Notes under the pieces: model-generated
Databases searched by the model: none
The model's input: the letters and a program-made list of their open reading frames with translations, nothing else
Told to the model about the DNA's origin: nothing
Position numbers and translations under genes: made by a program
Part shown: one piece after another, positions 7,462 through 17,700 of the stretch
Layout of the letters: every line of letters begins with the position of its first letter
Position numbering within the stretch: position 1 is the first letter of the stretch
Source: Lachnospiraceae bacterium
GTDB taxonomy: Bacteria; Bacillota; Clostridia; Lachnospirales; Lachnospiraceae
Direction of reading: 5' to 3'
Length of the DNA: 33,183 nt
Assembly (NCBI GenBank): GCA_017399885.1
Contig: JAFQAU010000041.1
Span: 1 to 33,183 of the forward strand

Positions 7462-9372
7462 TTACGCGCCGGTTTCGTTAATTAATTTATTGTAAATCTC
7501 GTCCATAACGGATACTACTTTACAAGATAACTCATATACGTTCTGGTACTGTACTAAATTCATTGCTTCCTCGTCCTGATCCACACTGGATATTTCCATT
7601 CTCTGGTTATCTATAGAAGCTAAAATATTATTTTGACTCTCTGTAAATAATGCTGCCTGTTGTGTATCAATTGCAATATTAGCAGTAAAACTCTGTAGGT
7701 ATTCTGCCGGTGTTCCTTCCTTGAACATGCCCCCATCTGCTTGATTCTCTATTAATAAATCTAATATTTTACACTCTTCTATTCCATTGTCTAATTCCTG
7801 CGCACAGGCAAGCCTTTGTGGTTCCCCTACCAAATCCTGATGTACACCAAAATTAAGTGCTGTCAGACTATAATAGGATGCATTTACGGTTCCATCTTCA
7901 TTTTTTATAATATCTCCATCTTCGTTTACTGCAATAATGGATGAGAATCCCTGTTTTCCAGTTATATTACCTTCATCATCCTCTTCCATCTCTAAATATG
8001 GTGTTTCCTGCAAGGTAAAATTGGCTCCTGTTACTTCACATATACCGTTAAACAAATCCAACCCTTTCTCTCCATTCAAATCTTCTCCTTGATTATGAAG
8101 TTCATTAAAGCTGGCTGCATATGTTCTTACATATTCATTTAATCTTGCCTGATAATAAGGAACTCCCTTGTATTCAATATGTGAGCCTATCGTTACTTTC
8201 TTTCCTGCACTTTCTAATTTTAACCCACTATATCCATCTTCATCTTTTAGTCCAAGGAATGTATATTCATACTCTCCTTCATCCGTTATGGATACAGTAA
8301 AACTGTCATAGTAATATAACTTATTTCCAATTGTAATGGTTCCATTCTGCTCTGGAATGTTTAATTTATTTAGGTTGTTGAAATTCGTACCAACTACGGT
8401 AACAAAATCATCTCCTTGATTTCCACCATCTTCTGATACCTTTCCTGTATAATTCTCGCCATTATTTCCATCTCTTACTTCAAATAATGCTTGTAATTTT
8501 CCACCCAAGCTAGTGCTGGCACTATTAAAATCCTGCCCATCACTCCAGCTTACCTGATACAAACCGCTGATATCATTCTGATTTATTCTTCCTTCTGTGG
8601 CAGTGACCTCTAATGTATTAAATCTGTATGTATCTACCAACATCTTTCCATCTAATTTGACAACATATTCGTGTATTGCTGTTCCACCATCACCCATCTT
8701 GGTTTCATTCACAGATATATTGGCATATTCTGATAGCTCATCAATTAATAAATCTCTTTGATCCCGCAAATCATTTGCCTTTCCGCCACGTATCTCTAAG
8801 GTATTAATCTGTTTATTCAATGCTGCTACCTGAGCTGCAATAGAATTCACCCGTTCTACTGTAATCTTAATATCATCATTAGCTTCTCTCTGTACTAACT
8901 GCATGCTGTTAGAAAGGTGATTCATATAATCTGTTAAATTATCTGCATACTCTATTACTTCCGTTCGCACTGTTGAGTCTGCTACATTATCTTTCAAACT
9001 CTTTAATGCAGTAGTAAACATAGTATATGCTGCAGTCAAGCCTTCTGTATTGGTCTCACTAAAATACCCTTCTACCGTTGACATGTAATATTCTTTAGCA
9101 CTATAATTCCCACATAAAGTATTACACGCTCTATACTTTCCATCAAAATATTCATTTCTAACTCGTTCTACACTAGTTACATCTACACCTGTTCCCGCCA
9201 TTCCTGCCGAACTGTATAACGCCAATGGTGTACTTGCCTTTTTGTTCACAACCTGTCTGGAATATCCATCTGTAGTAGCATTTGATACATTATGAGCCGT
9301 AGTATTTATTGCTGCTTGCGATGCATACATTCCAGTCTTACCAATTGTTAAACCAAAAAAAGTAGATGCCAT
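7462..9372 (-). CDS. flgK: Flagellar hook-associated protein FlgK (HAP1), copy A
   Basis: FlgK forms the first junction ring on the hook. This 636-residue protein has the rod/hook-type N-terminal motif (GMYASQAAINTTAHNVSNAT, then DGYSRQVV, about residues 14-41). Next comes the FlgK-specific helical region (LNKQINTLEIRGGKANDLRDQRDLLIDELS, about 183-215). The C-terminal D0 helix holds SSVDQDEEAMNLVQYQNVYELSCKV. The ATG follows AGGGAG. It lies 21 bp after a second, divergent flgK, and 70 bp before flgL. Both copies keep the polymerising ends, so both could assemble. This one has the shorter, more typical central domain. Confidence 0.94.
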   Translation of the reverse strand: MASTFFGLTIGKTGMYASQAAINTTAHNVSNATTDGYSRQVVNKKASTPLALYSSAGMAGTGVDVTSVERVRNEYFDGKYRACNTLCGNYSAKEYYMSTVEGYFSETNTEGLTAAYTMFTTALKSLKDNVADSTVRTEVIEYADNLTDYMNHLSNSMQLVQREANDDIKITVERVNSIAAQVAALNKQINTLEIRGGKANDLRDQRDLLIDELSEYANISVNETKMGDGGTAIHEYVVKLDGKMLVDTYRFNTLEVTATEGRINQNDISGLYQVSWSDGQDFNSASTSLGGKLQALFEVRDGNNGENYTGKVSEDGGNQGDDFVTVVGTNFNNLNKLNIPEQNGTITIGNKLYYYDSFTVSITDEGEYEYTFLGLKDEDGYSGLKLESAGKKVTIGSHIEYKGVPYYQARLNEYVRTYAASFNELHNQGEDLNGEKGLDLFNGICEVTGANFTLQETPYLEMEEDDEGNITGKQGFSSIIAVNEDGDIIKNEDGTVNASYYSLTALNFGVHQDLVGEPQRLACAQELDNGIEECKILDLLIENQADGGMFKEGTPAEYLQSFTANIAIDTQQAALFTESQNNILASIDNQRMEISSVDQDEEAMNLVQYQNVYELSCKVVSVMDEIYNKLINETGA

Positions 9373-9393
9373 ATTTATTCACTCCCTTTTATC

Positions 9394-11331
9394 TTATCCC
9401 AGCTTATTTAGAATATCCTCTAACATCTGATCTACTGCAGTAATATATCTGGAGCTTGCGTTGTATGCATGTTGATACATAATCATATTCGATAGCTCCT
9501 CATCAGAAGACACTCCGGATACTTCCTGTCTACTGTTATTAATATCTTTCACTAAATCCAACTGATTCTCATACATTCCATAATATTCACTTCCAACAGT
9601 AGCAATATCACCAACAAAAGCCGCATAAAACTCTGTAAATGTGCTTGTTGTATATACATTAGGATTCAATGCTGCAAAATCTTCGTTCCAAATTTCTATC
9701 AAACGATCACAGGCTTCTACGTCATATCCCCCATAATTTCCTTTATAATTATTCCCTGATAAAGGAATCTTAGATGGATTCTGCAAAATATCCTGATTCA
9801 GCTTTAATTGCTGTATGGTGTATTGACTATACGGATCGTCTACTTCTTCTTCGTTATATACCCATACAGTTTTGTCATAAGTATTACCTTCCTCGTCTGT
9901 TACAGTAATGGTTGCTTCCGAATAACGTTCCCAGCTTTGTCGTACAAATAATTCCTCTCTAGGAGTAGTATCTGCATCCATTCCCAAGCCACTATTATAT
10001 TCATCCCAAATCTGCACATCCTCTATGGTAAAACTAGTGTCTTCCTCTGTTTCATCAACTAATTCATCATCTATATATGTTCGTACTATCTTTCCGGTCT
10101 CTGTCACTTCAGTTTCTTCTCTTACTTCTGAGTCTCCTACCTGCTTTGTCTTACTAAAAACAATGCTAGTTTCTTCTGTAGTCAACCCCATATTACTTAA
10201 TATATTGTTTATTGTATCATTTGGACATAACGCATCGTTAATTGCAGTTACTACTCCATGTACCAATCGATCAAATCCAGATTGCACCGACATGATTACT
10301 GATGCACCAACTGTATTATTATATTTTTCTACATCTAATGCATAAGTTCCACCTAAAAATTTACTATTTCCTTCATCATCTGTAGTATAATATTTCTTAT
10401 CATTTCTATCTGGAATATCTGTATAATTAGCAGTTTTGCTACCTCTTGCAATTAATAAACTCTTTAATTTTCCCACATCTGTATCCTGCTCTGTGGAAAC
10501 TCTTTGTTCTAAATTAAATATATTGTAATCATCTTCCCATAATGCTGTTAGCATAGGTGTGCTTTCATCTATCTGTACTGTTTTCATCTTCATAACATAA
10601 GAAGGACTTATAAACTGAGTTCCTTCTACATTCACTGTTACTACTCCTTGAAAATCCTCTTTTGTAGATATACTTACATATTCTGCCAACTCATCTAACA
10701 AAGTATTTCTATAGTCCCTATAGTCATTGGCCTGCTCCGGTCCTACTTCACACTTTGCAATCAATGCATTCAAGGAATGAATCTCTTGACCTATTTCATT
10801 AATGCGATCTACAGCGTCCTGAATCTGAATATCTAAGCTTTTCTGGTAGATTCCAATCTGATCATATATATCCTGTGCACGCAACATAAATGTATTCGCT
10901 GTTTCTATTAGAGAGGTTCTCTTTACTATACTATCTGGTTCTTTTGCTAATTCCTCAATAGAAGACCACATATCTGTTAGATCTTTCTGAAAATTAACAC
11001 CCTCTAATTCTCCAAAAAGATTCTCAATTTCACCTATGGCACTACTCTGTACATCATAATAATTTTGGCGTCCTATTTCTAATCTGTATGCTTTATCCAA
11101 AAAAACATCTCTGTTTTGTTTTACAATACTTACTTCCGTTCCTATACCAACCTGCAAATAGTTGATATACGTTTCCCCAATCTTATTATATGCAGTATCT
11201 CCACATAAAACCTGTTGTCGACTATATCCATCTGTAGCTACGTTTGCTAAGTTATGCGCTGTAGTATTTACAGCCGATTGGCTTGTTTTTAATCCGGATA
11301 CTCCTACTGACAAACTAGTCATCAAACTCAT
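9394..11331 (-). CDS. FlgK-like hook-associated protein, copy B
   Basis: A second FlgK family member (645 residues). The N-terminal signature is intact (GLKTSQSAVNTTAHNLANVA, DGYSRQQV), as is the FlgK helical region (HSLNALIAKCEVGPEQANDYRDYRNTLLDEL, about 197-227). The C-terminal helix ends SDEELSNMIMYQHAYNASSR, then YITAVDQMLEDILNKLG. Away from the ends it differs strongly from copy A, with a long acidic central domain at about 250-550. It directly follows flgN, the FlgK/FlgL chaperone gene, 57 bp away. It may form a junction of different composition or replace FlgK under some conditions; this is inference. It could equally be the main HAP1. Confidence 0.92.
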   Translation of the reverse strand: MSLMTSLSVGVSGLKTSQSAVNTTAHNLANVATDGYSRQQVLCGDTAYNKIGETYINYLQVGIGTEVSIVKQNRDVFLDKAYRLEIGRQNYYDVQSSAIGEIENLFGELEGVNFQKDLTDMWSSIEELAKEPDSIVKRTSLIETANTFMLRAQDIYDQIGIYQKSLDIQIQDAVDRINEIGQEIHSLNALIAKCEVGPEQANDYRDYRNTLLDELAEYVSISTKEDFQGVVTVNVEGTQFISPSYVMKMKTVQIDESTPMLTALWEDDYNIFNLEQRVSTEQDTDVGKLKSLLIARGSKTANYTDIPDRNDKKYYTTDDEGNSKFLGGTYALDVEKYNNTVGASVIMSVQSGFDRLVHGVVTAINDALCPNDTINNILSNMGLTTEETSIVFSKTKQVGDSEVREETEVTETGKIVRTYIDDELVDETEEDTSFTIEDVQIWDEYNSGLGMDADTTPREELFVRQSWERYSEATITVTDEEGNTYDKTVWVYNEEEVDDPYSQYTIQQLKLNQDILQNPSKIPLSGNNYKGNYGGYDVEACDRLIEIWNEDFAALNPNVYTTSTFTEFYAAFVGDIATVGSEYYGMYENQLDLVKDINNSRQEVSGVSSDEELSNMIMYQHAYNASSRYITAVDQMLEDILNKLG

Positions 11332-11388
11332 AATTATCCCCCTTTTTCTTAGTAGTATTTATCATCACCGTTCATTTTCTCTGACTCA

Positions 11389-11901
11389 TTACTGTTTCGC
11401 ATCAAACATACCAGGGTGTAGTGCTGCAGACTGCGAGGTAACAGCTCCTCTTGTATAATTATTACCCTGTGTTATTCTCGTACTTTGTATCAAATTCATA
11501 TTAAATTCTATCATCTCTAAAGATTGTTCCATCAACGATTTATTCTGACTGTTAATGTTCATCAATCTTTGCACAGTCCTCTTTAAATTACTGTGTACTT
11601 CACTAAGGTGCTTTTGTTCTTCCGGTTGATTATCCAACATTTGAATAATCTCTGCTAATGTTAACTCATCCGGTTTTTTATTCATAACAATGGCTATATT
11701 AACAATAACCTCGGCTCTTCTTTTCTCCAGAGCAGTCACCTTATCTACTACCATTTGTTCCTGTTCTGTAATTTTTTGAAGAGTTTCGAGGTTATTTTTT
11801 ATTATCACTTTTGTTTTTTCAGTTACAATGGGAATTAATTTCTCATATATCTCCAGTTCTTCTTCCAAGATAGAAGACAATTCTTGTATCACACTTGCCA
11901 A
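11389..11901 (-). CDS. flgN: FlgN family flagellar chaperone
   Basis: A 170-residue, highly helical, charged protein of the FlgN family, which binds the C-terminal helices of FlgK and FlgL and delivers them to the export machinery. Typical features are the N-terminal LSSILEEELEIYEKLIPIVTEK pattern, a heptad-rich middle, and a C-terminal segment with NMNLIQ. The start appears to be TTG at 11901, 5 nt after GGAGGGGG; no ATG fits as well. The gene lies between flgM and the first flgK, the standard order. Confidence 0.88.
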   Translation of the reverse strand: MASVIQELSSILEEELEIYEKLIPIVTEKTKVIIKNNLETLQKITEQEQMVVDKVTALEKRRAEVIVNIAIVMNKKPDELTLAEIIQMLDNQPEEQKHLSEVHSNLKRTVQRLMNINSQNKSLMEQSLEMIEFNMNLIQSTRITQGNNYTRGAVTSQSAALHPGMFDAKQ

Positions 11902-11930
11902 AAAATCCCCCTCCTTATATCCCGTTATTC

Positions 11931-12209
11931 CTACATTCCACCCATAAAACCTTGCATAATCTTATCAGCCAATGCTTCATCTGATACATTATAAGTACCT
12001 TCCTGCATCTGCTTCTTAATCATGTCTATCTTCTCTGCTCTTACATCCGATGTCTCCTGTACTGCTTTCTTCGCAACGTTAATATCTCTACCAAATTGAG
12101 AAATTTCTAACGCATCATCCTTTGCTACAGCCTTTTCACTTTTCACTCTGTTCACAGCCTTTGTTGTTTGATAAACTTGATTAATCGCATTATATGCATC
12201 AATTCTCAT
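11931..12209 (-). CDS. flgM: Negative regulator of flagellin synthesis FlgM (anti-sigma-28)
   Basis: FlgM holds sigma-28 inactive until the hook is finished, then is exported or otherwise removed. The C-terminal half (about 35-80: DALEISQFGRDINVAKKAV, then VRAEKIDMIKKQMQEGTYNV) fits the sigma-binding region of the family. I chose the ATG at 12209 (MRIDAYNAI, 92 residues), because AAAGGCGG lies 8 nt before it; the GTG at 12218 overlaps that site. It leads the flgM-flgN-flgK-flgK-flgL run behind a sigma-28-type promoter, so it would be feedback controlled by its own target. Confidence 0.92.
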   Translation of the reverse strand: MRIDAYNAINQVYQTTKAVNRVKSEKAVAKDDALEISQFGRDINVAKKAVQETSDVRAEKIDMIKKQMQEGTYNVSDEALADKIMQGFMGGM

Positions 12210-12273
12210 ATTTTCCACCGCCTTTCACAATTCTTTCCCCAGTAATTAACAATACTTCCTTCTCTCACAGTTT

Positions 12274-12300
12274 ATATCGTCTTTTTTTCATAAAACGTTA
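12274..12300 (-). promoter_or_regulatory. Sigma-28-type promoter for flgM operon
   Basis: Minus strand: TAAC (12297-12300), 15-nt spacer, GACGATAT (12274-12281). This matches TAAA-N15-GCCGATAT at all but two positions. It lies 65 bp before the flgM start. Confidence 0.75.
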
Positions 12301-12500
12301 TACTTTTTTTATATTTTTTCACTTTTTATGAGTTTTGTCAAATCTATTCTGTTGATTCTTCATTGTTTCATGCATTTTGACGAAGGAAAGTTTCAATTGA
12401 GCCATTCTCACACTGAAAATATGTATTTTCCTATCTCTTCTGCCTTTATACACTTAACCTGTAAGCAGTTACCTGTAATTTGCACAATCATTTCTGTCTG

Positions 12501-12514
12501 GCTGAACTGTTACA
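12501..12514 (-). repeat. Dispersed 14-nt motif (TGTAACAGTTCAGC)
   Basis: A copy of YGTAACAGTTYAGC, 2 nt after the stop of the second FliS-like gene and in the same orientation. The rest of the gap 12301-12516 holds no gene I can support. Confidence 0.6.
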
Positions 12515-12516
12515 AA

Positions 12517-12996
12517 TTATGCATATATACCACGTTTCCCATCCTTTACATCCACTGATATTTCATATAAAGAACTCTTTCCATAGGTCAACCCTGCGTA
12601 TATCTTTTGTACATTCTCCATAGCCGGCGCGGAATTATCCTGACTTACAATTCCCTGATAACCATCCTTTAGATGCTCAAATATACGAATACAATCCTCT
12701 AAACAAGCATCCGTCCTTTTTATTCTGTCTTCTATTAGTATTTTATTGGTAAACTTGTATATAGACATTAGCTGATAAGAAATTTCATATTGATAATCTA
12801 ACGTTGCCATAAGCTCATTTAAGAACTTTTGTGCATTCTTCAACGCAACATCAAATCCCACCAGGTCTTCTTCTTCAAAACATTCCATGGCCAATTCCAA
12901 TTCTTCCTGTATAATCTCATATACGATTACTAGCAATTCTGTTCTTTTCGCTTGAACCACTCTTGCTGAATATTCCTGCCTTCTTTCCTTTCTCAT
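12517..12996 (-). CDS. Second FliS-like flagellar chaperone
   Basis: About 159 residues, helical, with the FliS family pattern: (K)RTELLVIVYEIIQEELELA, DVALKNAQKFLNELMATLD, then ISYQLMSIYKFTNKILIE. It is clearly diverged from the classical FliS at 337-720: the N-terminal ASPAELTLMLYDG region is replaced by AKRTELLVIVYE, and the C-terminus is longer. I chose the ATG at 12996 (MRKERRQEY), because GGAGG lies 5 nt before it; a GTG at 13029 in the same frame has no ribosome binding site. It has its own sigma-28-type promoter and sits just downstream of the intact flagellin. It is probably a dedicated chaperone for one exported substrate; which one is unknown. Confidence 0.8.
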   Translation of the reverse strand: MRKERRQEYSARVVQAKRTELLVIVYEIIQEELELAMECFEEEDLVGFDVALKNAQKFLNELMATLDYQYEISYQLMSIYKFTNKILIEDRIKRTDACLEDCIRIFEHLKDGYQGIVSQDNSAPAMENVQKIYAGLTYGKSSLYEISVDVKDGKRGIYA

Positions 12997-13066
12997 ATTT
13001 TCCTCCATTCTTCGTGCATATAAGCCCACATAACTTCTATGATAATCCTCTTAACTCTTATATTAT

Positions 13067-13093
13067 ATATCGGTTTTATCTATTATTTTTTTA
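13067..13093 (-). promoter_or_regulatory. Sigma-28-type promoter for second FliS-like gene
   Basis: Minus strand: TAAA (13090-13093), 15-nt spacer, ACCGATAT (13067-13074). This is the best sigma-28 match in the window, with only one base off TAAA-N15-GCCGATAT. It sits 71 bp before the chosen start. Confidence 0.8.
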
Positions 13094-13114
13094 TATTTTT
13101 TCTTAATTACTTTT

Positions 13115-13169
13115 AAAAAAAATACAAGATACAGATTGTAATATTTTATACAATTCTATATCTTGTATT
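13115..13169 (-). terminator. Rho-independent terminator after flagellin
   Basis: On the minus strand AATACAAGATA pairs with TATCTTGTATT (11 bp, 13159-13169 with 13121-13131). An inner 6-bp stem is ATTGTA/TACAAT (13135-13140/13149-13154). An eight-base T run (13115-13122 as A on plus) follows. It lies about 33 nt past the flagellin stop. Confidence 0.88.
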
Positions 13170-13202
13170 TTTCAACTAAATGTCACATTTTCTCTTCAAG
13201 AA

Positions 13203-14690
13203 TTATCCCTGTAATAGTGATAATATCGTCTGTGGTTGTTGATTGGCCTGTGCAAGCATGGATGTTCCAGCTTGGGACAATACATTTTTCTGGGTATATT
13301 CAGACATTTCCTCTGCCATATCCACATCTTCAATACGTGACAAGGACTCTGTCATATTCTCTTGTGTAATATCCAAATTAGAAATCGCATGATCTAATCT
13401 ATTCTCATAAGCTCCCAATTTTGCTCGAATAGCAGAAACCTCGTTAATTGCTATATCTAAAATTCCTATTGCTTTGCTTGCACCGTTTTGTGTACCAATG
13501 TTAACAACATCTGTACCAAGTGTTTGAGAGCTTATCTGTGGAATACTAACAACTACAGTTTGATTTTCATTGGCTCCTACCTGCAAGCTAATAGGACCAT
13601 CATCTAATACTGTAATTTTCGCCTTTCCGCCATTTGCCTCTAAAGCTCCAGCTTCTACTTCTACTACCATTTCAAATCCATTTTTATCTGTAATTGTCAC
13701 CTTATTCCCGTTTGCCGCATAGGTTGCTGTATCATTGAAAGCAGTTACGGAATCCTTTTCTGTATTCAATGTGACAACTGCATCTGTACCGTAAGTTTTT
13801 AATGTACCTTCTTCTACGGAAGCATCATCATTCTCATTCATCGTTGGTGTGGAAAGTCCTAGTAATCCTAGCAACTCTGTATTGTCACTGTATATCTCTA
13901 CCCCATTTCCACTACCAAATTCTTTTGCCATAAACGTAATGGCTGCTCCTTCCTCTAGGGTAACTGTTTCAGGTTCGCTATTATCTCCTACGGTGCCTGC
14001 AAACACTTCTACGTTTATCACATCTCCCATATCACGCAATGCTGTGTAAATCTGAGATAAACTTTGTCCTTCTTCTACTAGTAATTCCTGTCCATTAATA
14101 CAAAGTGTGCCAGCTGCAGTTTCCGGCACCGGAAAATCCCCTGTACCGCTTCCTGTAATATAGGCTTTTGTTCCCATCTCTGTTACTGTTACCTCATAGT
14201 CCTTTGATTCTACATCATCTGTTAAGGATATGAGATTCACCTTTGAATTATCTGAGTAGGATTTTCTATCTACATTTCCATTTAGTAATTTTTTTGTATT
14301 AAACTCTGTTGTTTCTGCAATTCTATCGATTTCCTCATTCAGCTGGTTAATTTCATTCTGTATAGCCTCTCTATCACTTGGCGTATTGGTTCCATTAGCA
14401 GCCTGCACGGATAATTCTCTCATTCTTTGCAACATGGATCCAATTTCTGATAAAGCTCCTTCAGCTGTCTGAATTACTGAAATACCGTCTGATGCATTTC
14501 TAGACGCCTGTTCTAATCCTCTAATCTGTGTTTTCATTTTTTGAGAAATTGCCATTCCTGCTGCATCATCTGCTGCACGATTGATACGATATCCGGAAGA
14601 TAATCGCTCAATACTCGCCTCCAATGCTGAGTTAGTTCTCTTTAATTGTGTATTTGCTTTTAAAGCGGAAATGTTATGATTTATTCTCAT
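13203..14690 (-). CDS. fliC: Flagellin
   Basis: An intact filament protein of 495 residues. The N-terminal D0/D1 region ([69 protein letters not shown]) and the C-terminal D1/D0 region ([15 protein letters not shown] through [18 protein letters not shown]) are complete. The central 145-400 is a variable, surface-exposed domain rich in Thr, Asp and Val. The start follows AAAGGAG. The 83-bp leader is GGA-rich (possible CsrA binding). I found no sigma-28 box in that leader, so it may be transcribed from the promoter at 18145-18171 through the upstream 1115-residue gene. The other flagellin gene in the window is broken. Confidence 0.97.
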   Translation of the reverse strand: MRINHNISALKANTQLKRTNSALEASIERLSSGYRINRAADDAAGMAISQKMKTQIRGLEQASRNASDGISVIQTAEGALSEIGSMLQRMRELSVQAANGTNTPSDREAIQNEINQLNEEIDRIAETTEFNTKKLLNGNVDRKSYSDNSKVNLISLTDDVESKDYEVTVTEMGTKAYITGSGTGDFPVPETAAGTLCINGQELLVEEGQSLSQIYTALRDMGDVINVEVFAGTVGDNSEPETVTLEEGAAITFMAKEFGSGNGVEIYSDNTELLGLLGLSTPTMNENDDASVEEGTLKTYGTDAVVTLNTEKDSVTAFNDTATYAANGNKVTITDKNGFEMVVEVEAGALEANGGKAKITVLDDGPISLQVGANENQTVVVSIPQISSQTLGTDVVNIGTQNGASKAIGILDIAINEVSAIRAKLGAYENRLDHAISNLDITQENMTESLSRIEDVDMAEEMSEYTQKNVLSQAGTSMLAQANQQPQTILSLLQG

Positions 14691-14696
14691 AATTTA

Positions 14697-14730
14697 CTCC
14701 TTTCTTTTCCTCCAACACGGAAATCCTTTG
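14697..14730 (-). promoter_or_regulatory. Candidate CsrA-binding region in flagellin leader
   Basis: Four GGA motifs lie within 35 nt before the flagellin start: AAGGATTT (14721-14728), TTGGAGGAAA (two GGA, 14706-14715) and AAAGGAG, the ribosome binding site (14698-14704). TTTCC (14719-14723) can pair with GGAAA (14706-14710), placing a GGA at the loop. In Bacillus CsrA binds two such sites in the hag leader. csrA and fliW are in this window, so the regulation is plausible but inferred. Confidence 0.5.
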
Positions 14731-14773
14731 TCTTATTTTTATGTACTGCAAAAATTTTGTACAAGGCATTCAT

Positions 14774-17700
14774 TTACTCGCCTTGCTCTAACCAGGAAAT
14801 ATGTTTTACAAATGCCTTTGCTACCTGATAATACGTTCTTGCATCTTTTGCACTGTCATTCCCCTGTTTTCTGTCTACATGATAAGCTTCCGTGCTTCCT
14901 GTATGTAAACCATAAGTAATTCGTCCTATTTCGATCCCTGAATTATTCAGACGTTGTTCAAAGTCTCCTAACTCTTGTTTTAATGTATCCGTAGTCTTCC
15001 TTGCACTACATAATACCATTCCATTTACTACATCTTCCTTCACAGTAAATTCTGCTGTTACTCTTCCAAACTGTTCAGAAGCCATACTTATCTGCACCTT
15101 TCCAGATTCTGCCTGTTTATTTCTGATCGTAAGATGAATGTTTGTCACACTATCTCCTACAAGAATTGGTATCTCGTAGGTTTCTTGTGCACTCAAATTT
15201 CGTATCAGACTCATACCATTTGCAAGCATTTTAAGTTCTGATAAGTCCTTAGAAGTTGCTTCTCTATTTGCATATTCATAGTCAAAAATCGTCTCCATGC
15301 TATCCTGTAGTATCTCATATTGCTCCTGCATACTTTCTACACTATCCAAGCCATCTGCAAGCTGTTCCATAGCCGCTTCTACCTTATTTCGTTCTTCTTT
15401 TGGTAATCTTTTTGCCTTTTCTCTCATGTTGCGGAATATGGTATCTTCCGTAAAAATCTGATTGGCCGCAAATAAATTCTGTACAGAAACCGGAATCTTA
15501 TGTTGATTCAAAAATGAAATGGTCTTTTCACAATTATCGGATAAATTTCTTATATTCTTTACTAGTTCTTCTTCATATGTTGTATCTTTTTCTGTCCCAT
15601 CTTCGCTGATTAACTTAATTTCTTCTAGTAATTTTTCCAAACTCTTATTTAAAAGACTTTCCATTTTATTATGAGAATCCCCATACTCTGTTGCTGCTTT
15701 CTCTAAGGTTGCAGGGGTTATCTCATCCATCAAATCATTCACCATAAGATCAAAATATTTTCCTTTTTCTTCTACGTATTTATTTTTAGTAGCTTTTCCT
15801 CTCTCAAATGCTTCATTTACCTGAGTGATCAGCGGTTCTCTGGTATATTTTAATTCGTCTAAGCCAAAATTTTCATCTATTTGTGCATCAATCTTCCCGC
15901 TTTTTATGGTACTAACTGCTGACAATAGGTTATTTAACGTCATTTCTCTATTGGTATGCAAAACATATCCTACTGCCGCTCCGTTGGATTTTTGTACGTT
16001 ATTTAACAAACGATAAATCCCTATATATGCACGTTTATCTTCCGGCGTAATTCCCTCTTCCCTTTCTAACTGCCACAAATATTTGCTATATTTTTCTTCT
16101 CCGGTTACTCCGATTTCCTCTTTTATTTCGGCAATAATTTCATTCAATTCTACAATCGGTGTATTCAAAGGATTAATATCTCTTTTAATCATTTCAACCG
16201 TTATAGCAGGATGCAGATCCTTCATCATCTTGTTTACCTGTGCATCATATTGTTTTACACTATCAATATTTTCCGGATTGATTACCATTCCATTATATCC
16301 TAGAATCTTAACTGCTCTACGATTTGCAATGGTTGGCTCCATATCTAAATCATCTAATATATTATCTACATTACCAAATGCCTTCTCTATACTATCTCCT
16401 AATTCTTCTCTTGGTCTTGTCATTAATGTATTATAAGCTTCTCCTGCTCGCTCTAATACCATACGCATGCTACGTCCTTCTTCGTTCAAGTCTCCAAGCG
16501 TAATACTATTCATCTTAGAAAGGGTAGGTCCAAGAACATAACTCGGAGCACGTCTTAACTCATTCACCCTATCAGCAGTCTCTCGCATAATAGAAATGTG
16601 TTCTACTTTGTCTACTCCATTTCTTTCGTAAATAATACCACGATAGTAGGTTTCTTCCATGCTACGAAGTTCTTTTATGATTTCTTCACTGCGCTCAATA
16701 TCCAAATCAATTCCTTTTCGTTCTAGTTGTGTAGCAACCTTTAACGTCATCTTTAGTTTTATTTCTTCCATCTGACGACGCTTGATGATATTTTCTATAG
16801 GTTCTATTCCCTGGTCTTCCTGCCCAAAGGTAAGTTCTTTCAATTGCTGGTCAACCTCTGCTAAAAACACTTCTACACTTTGGTTGGTAACTTCCATTTG
16901 TTCCCTTGCCAAAGAAACTGCCTCAGGGATATTTCCTTTTGCATAGCTTTTTACAATGTCCACCAAAACACTTTCCTGGTCATATTCGTTTTTTATTGTA
17001 TGTAATTCTTCCAACCTATCCAAGGTTTCCTCTGTTATGGGCAATTCATTACTAAATAACCATTTTGCCTGTTTCATAGCAACTTCATTGGCTTCCCATC
17101 CGGCATCCTCAATTATCTTCTCCACCTGTGGTTTTATTTCCTGCCAATTTTCTTCTATAAGTAACTTATCTTTTCGTTGCTTATCTATGTTATAGTTAAT
17201 GGCTGAAGAATGAAAAGCACCACCATAATTAGGGATATAATTCTTATATCCTGTTTTGTTTTCTGCAAATTGTGCACGATACACATTCTGTATAGTTGGT
17301 TCTAACTCGTTATCTATTAAATAGGTCATTGCCTTATCTGACATAGTGGTAGCCACACTGGACATTTCCAATAGATTAGCAAATTTCTTTATATTACTTG
17401 CAGTTACCGGCAAACAGTTTTCTTGAAGACGATTGGCAATCTGCTTTGCCATACTTCCTCCAATAACACTACTAACCACATTATGTAAAACGATTTTCTC
17501 AATCTCCTCAGAATATTCTTCTTGATTCTCTATTATTCCTTCAATGTCCTCTTGCTTATCTATTCTCTGTTCTTTGATACGATTTAAAACTCTCTCTAAT
17601 CGCTCCAGATTATAGCTTTCCAAAGAAACCCCTTCTTCTTCTATCTGCTTATAATCTTCTCCTGTCATTCTATCCTGTATAGAATCTAAACGATTCATAA

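Noticed and set aside
12328..12558. 76-codon plus-strand ORF across the gap near the second fliS
   Set aside because: It overlaps the end of a well-supported gene on the other strand and a dispersed motif, with no ribosome binding site.
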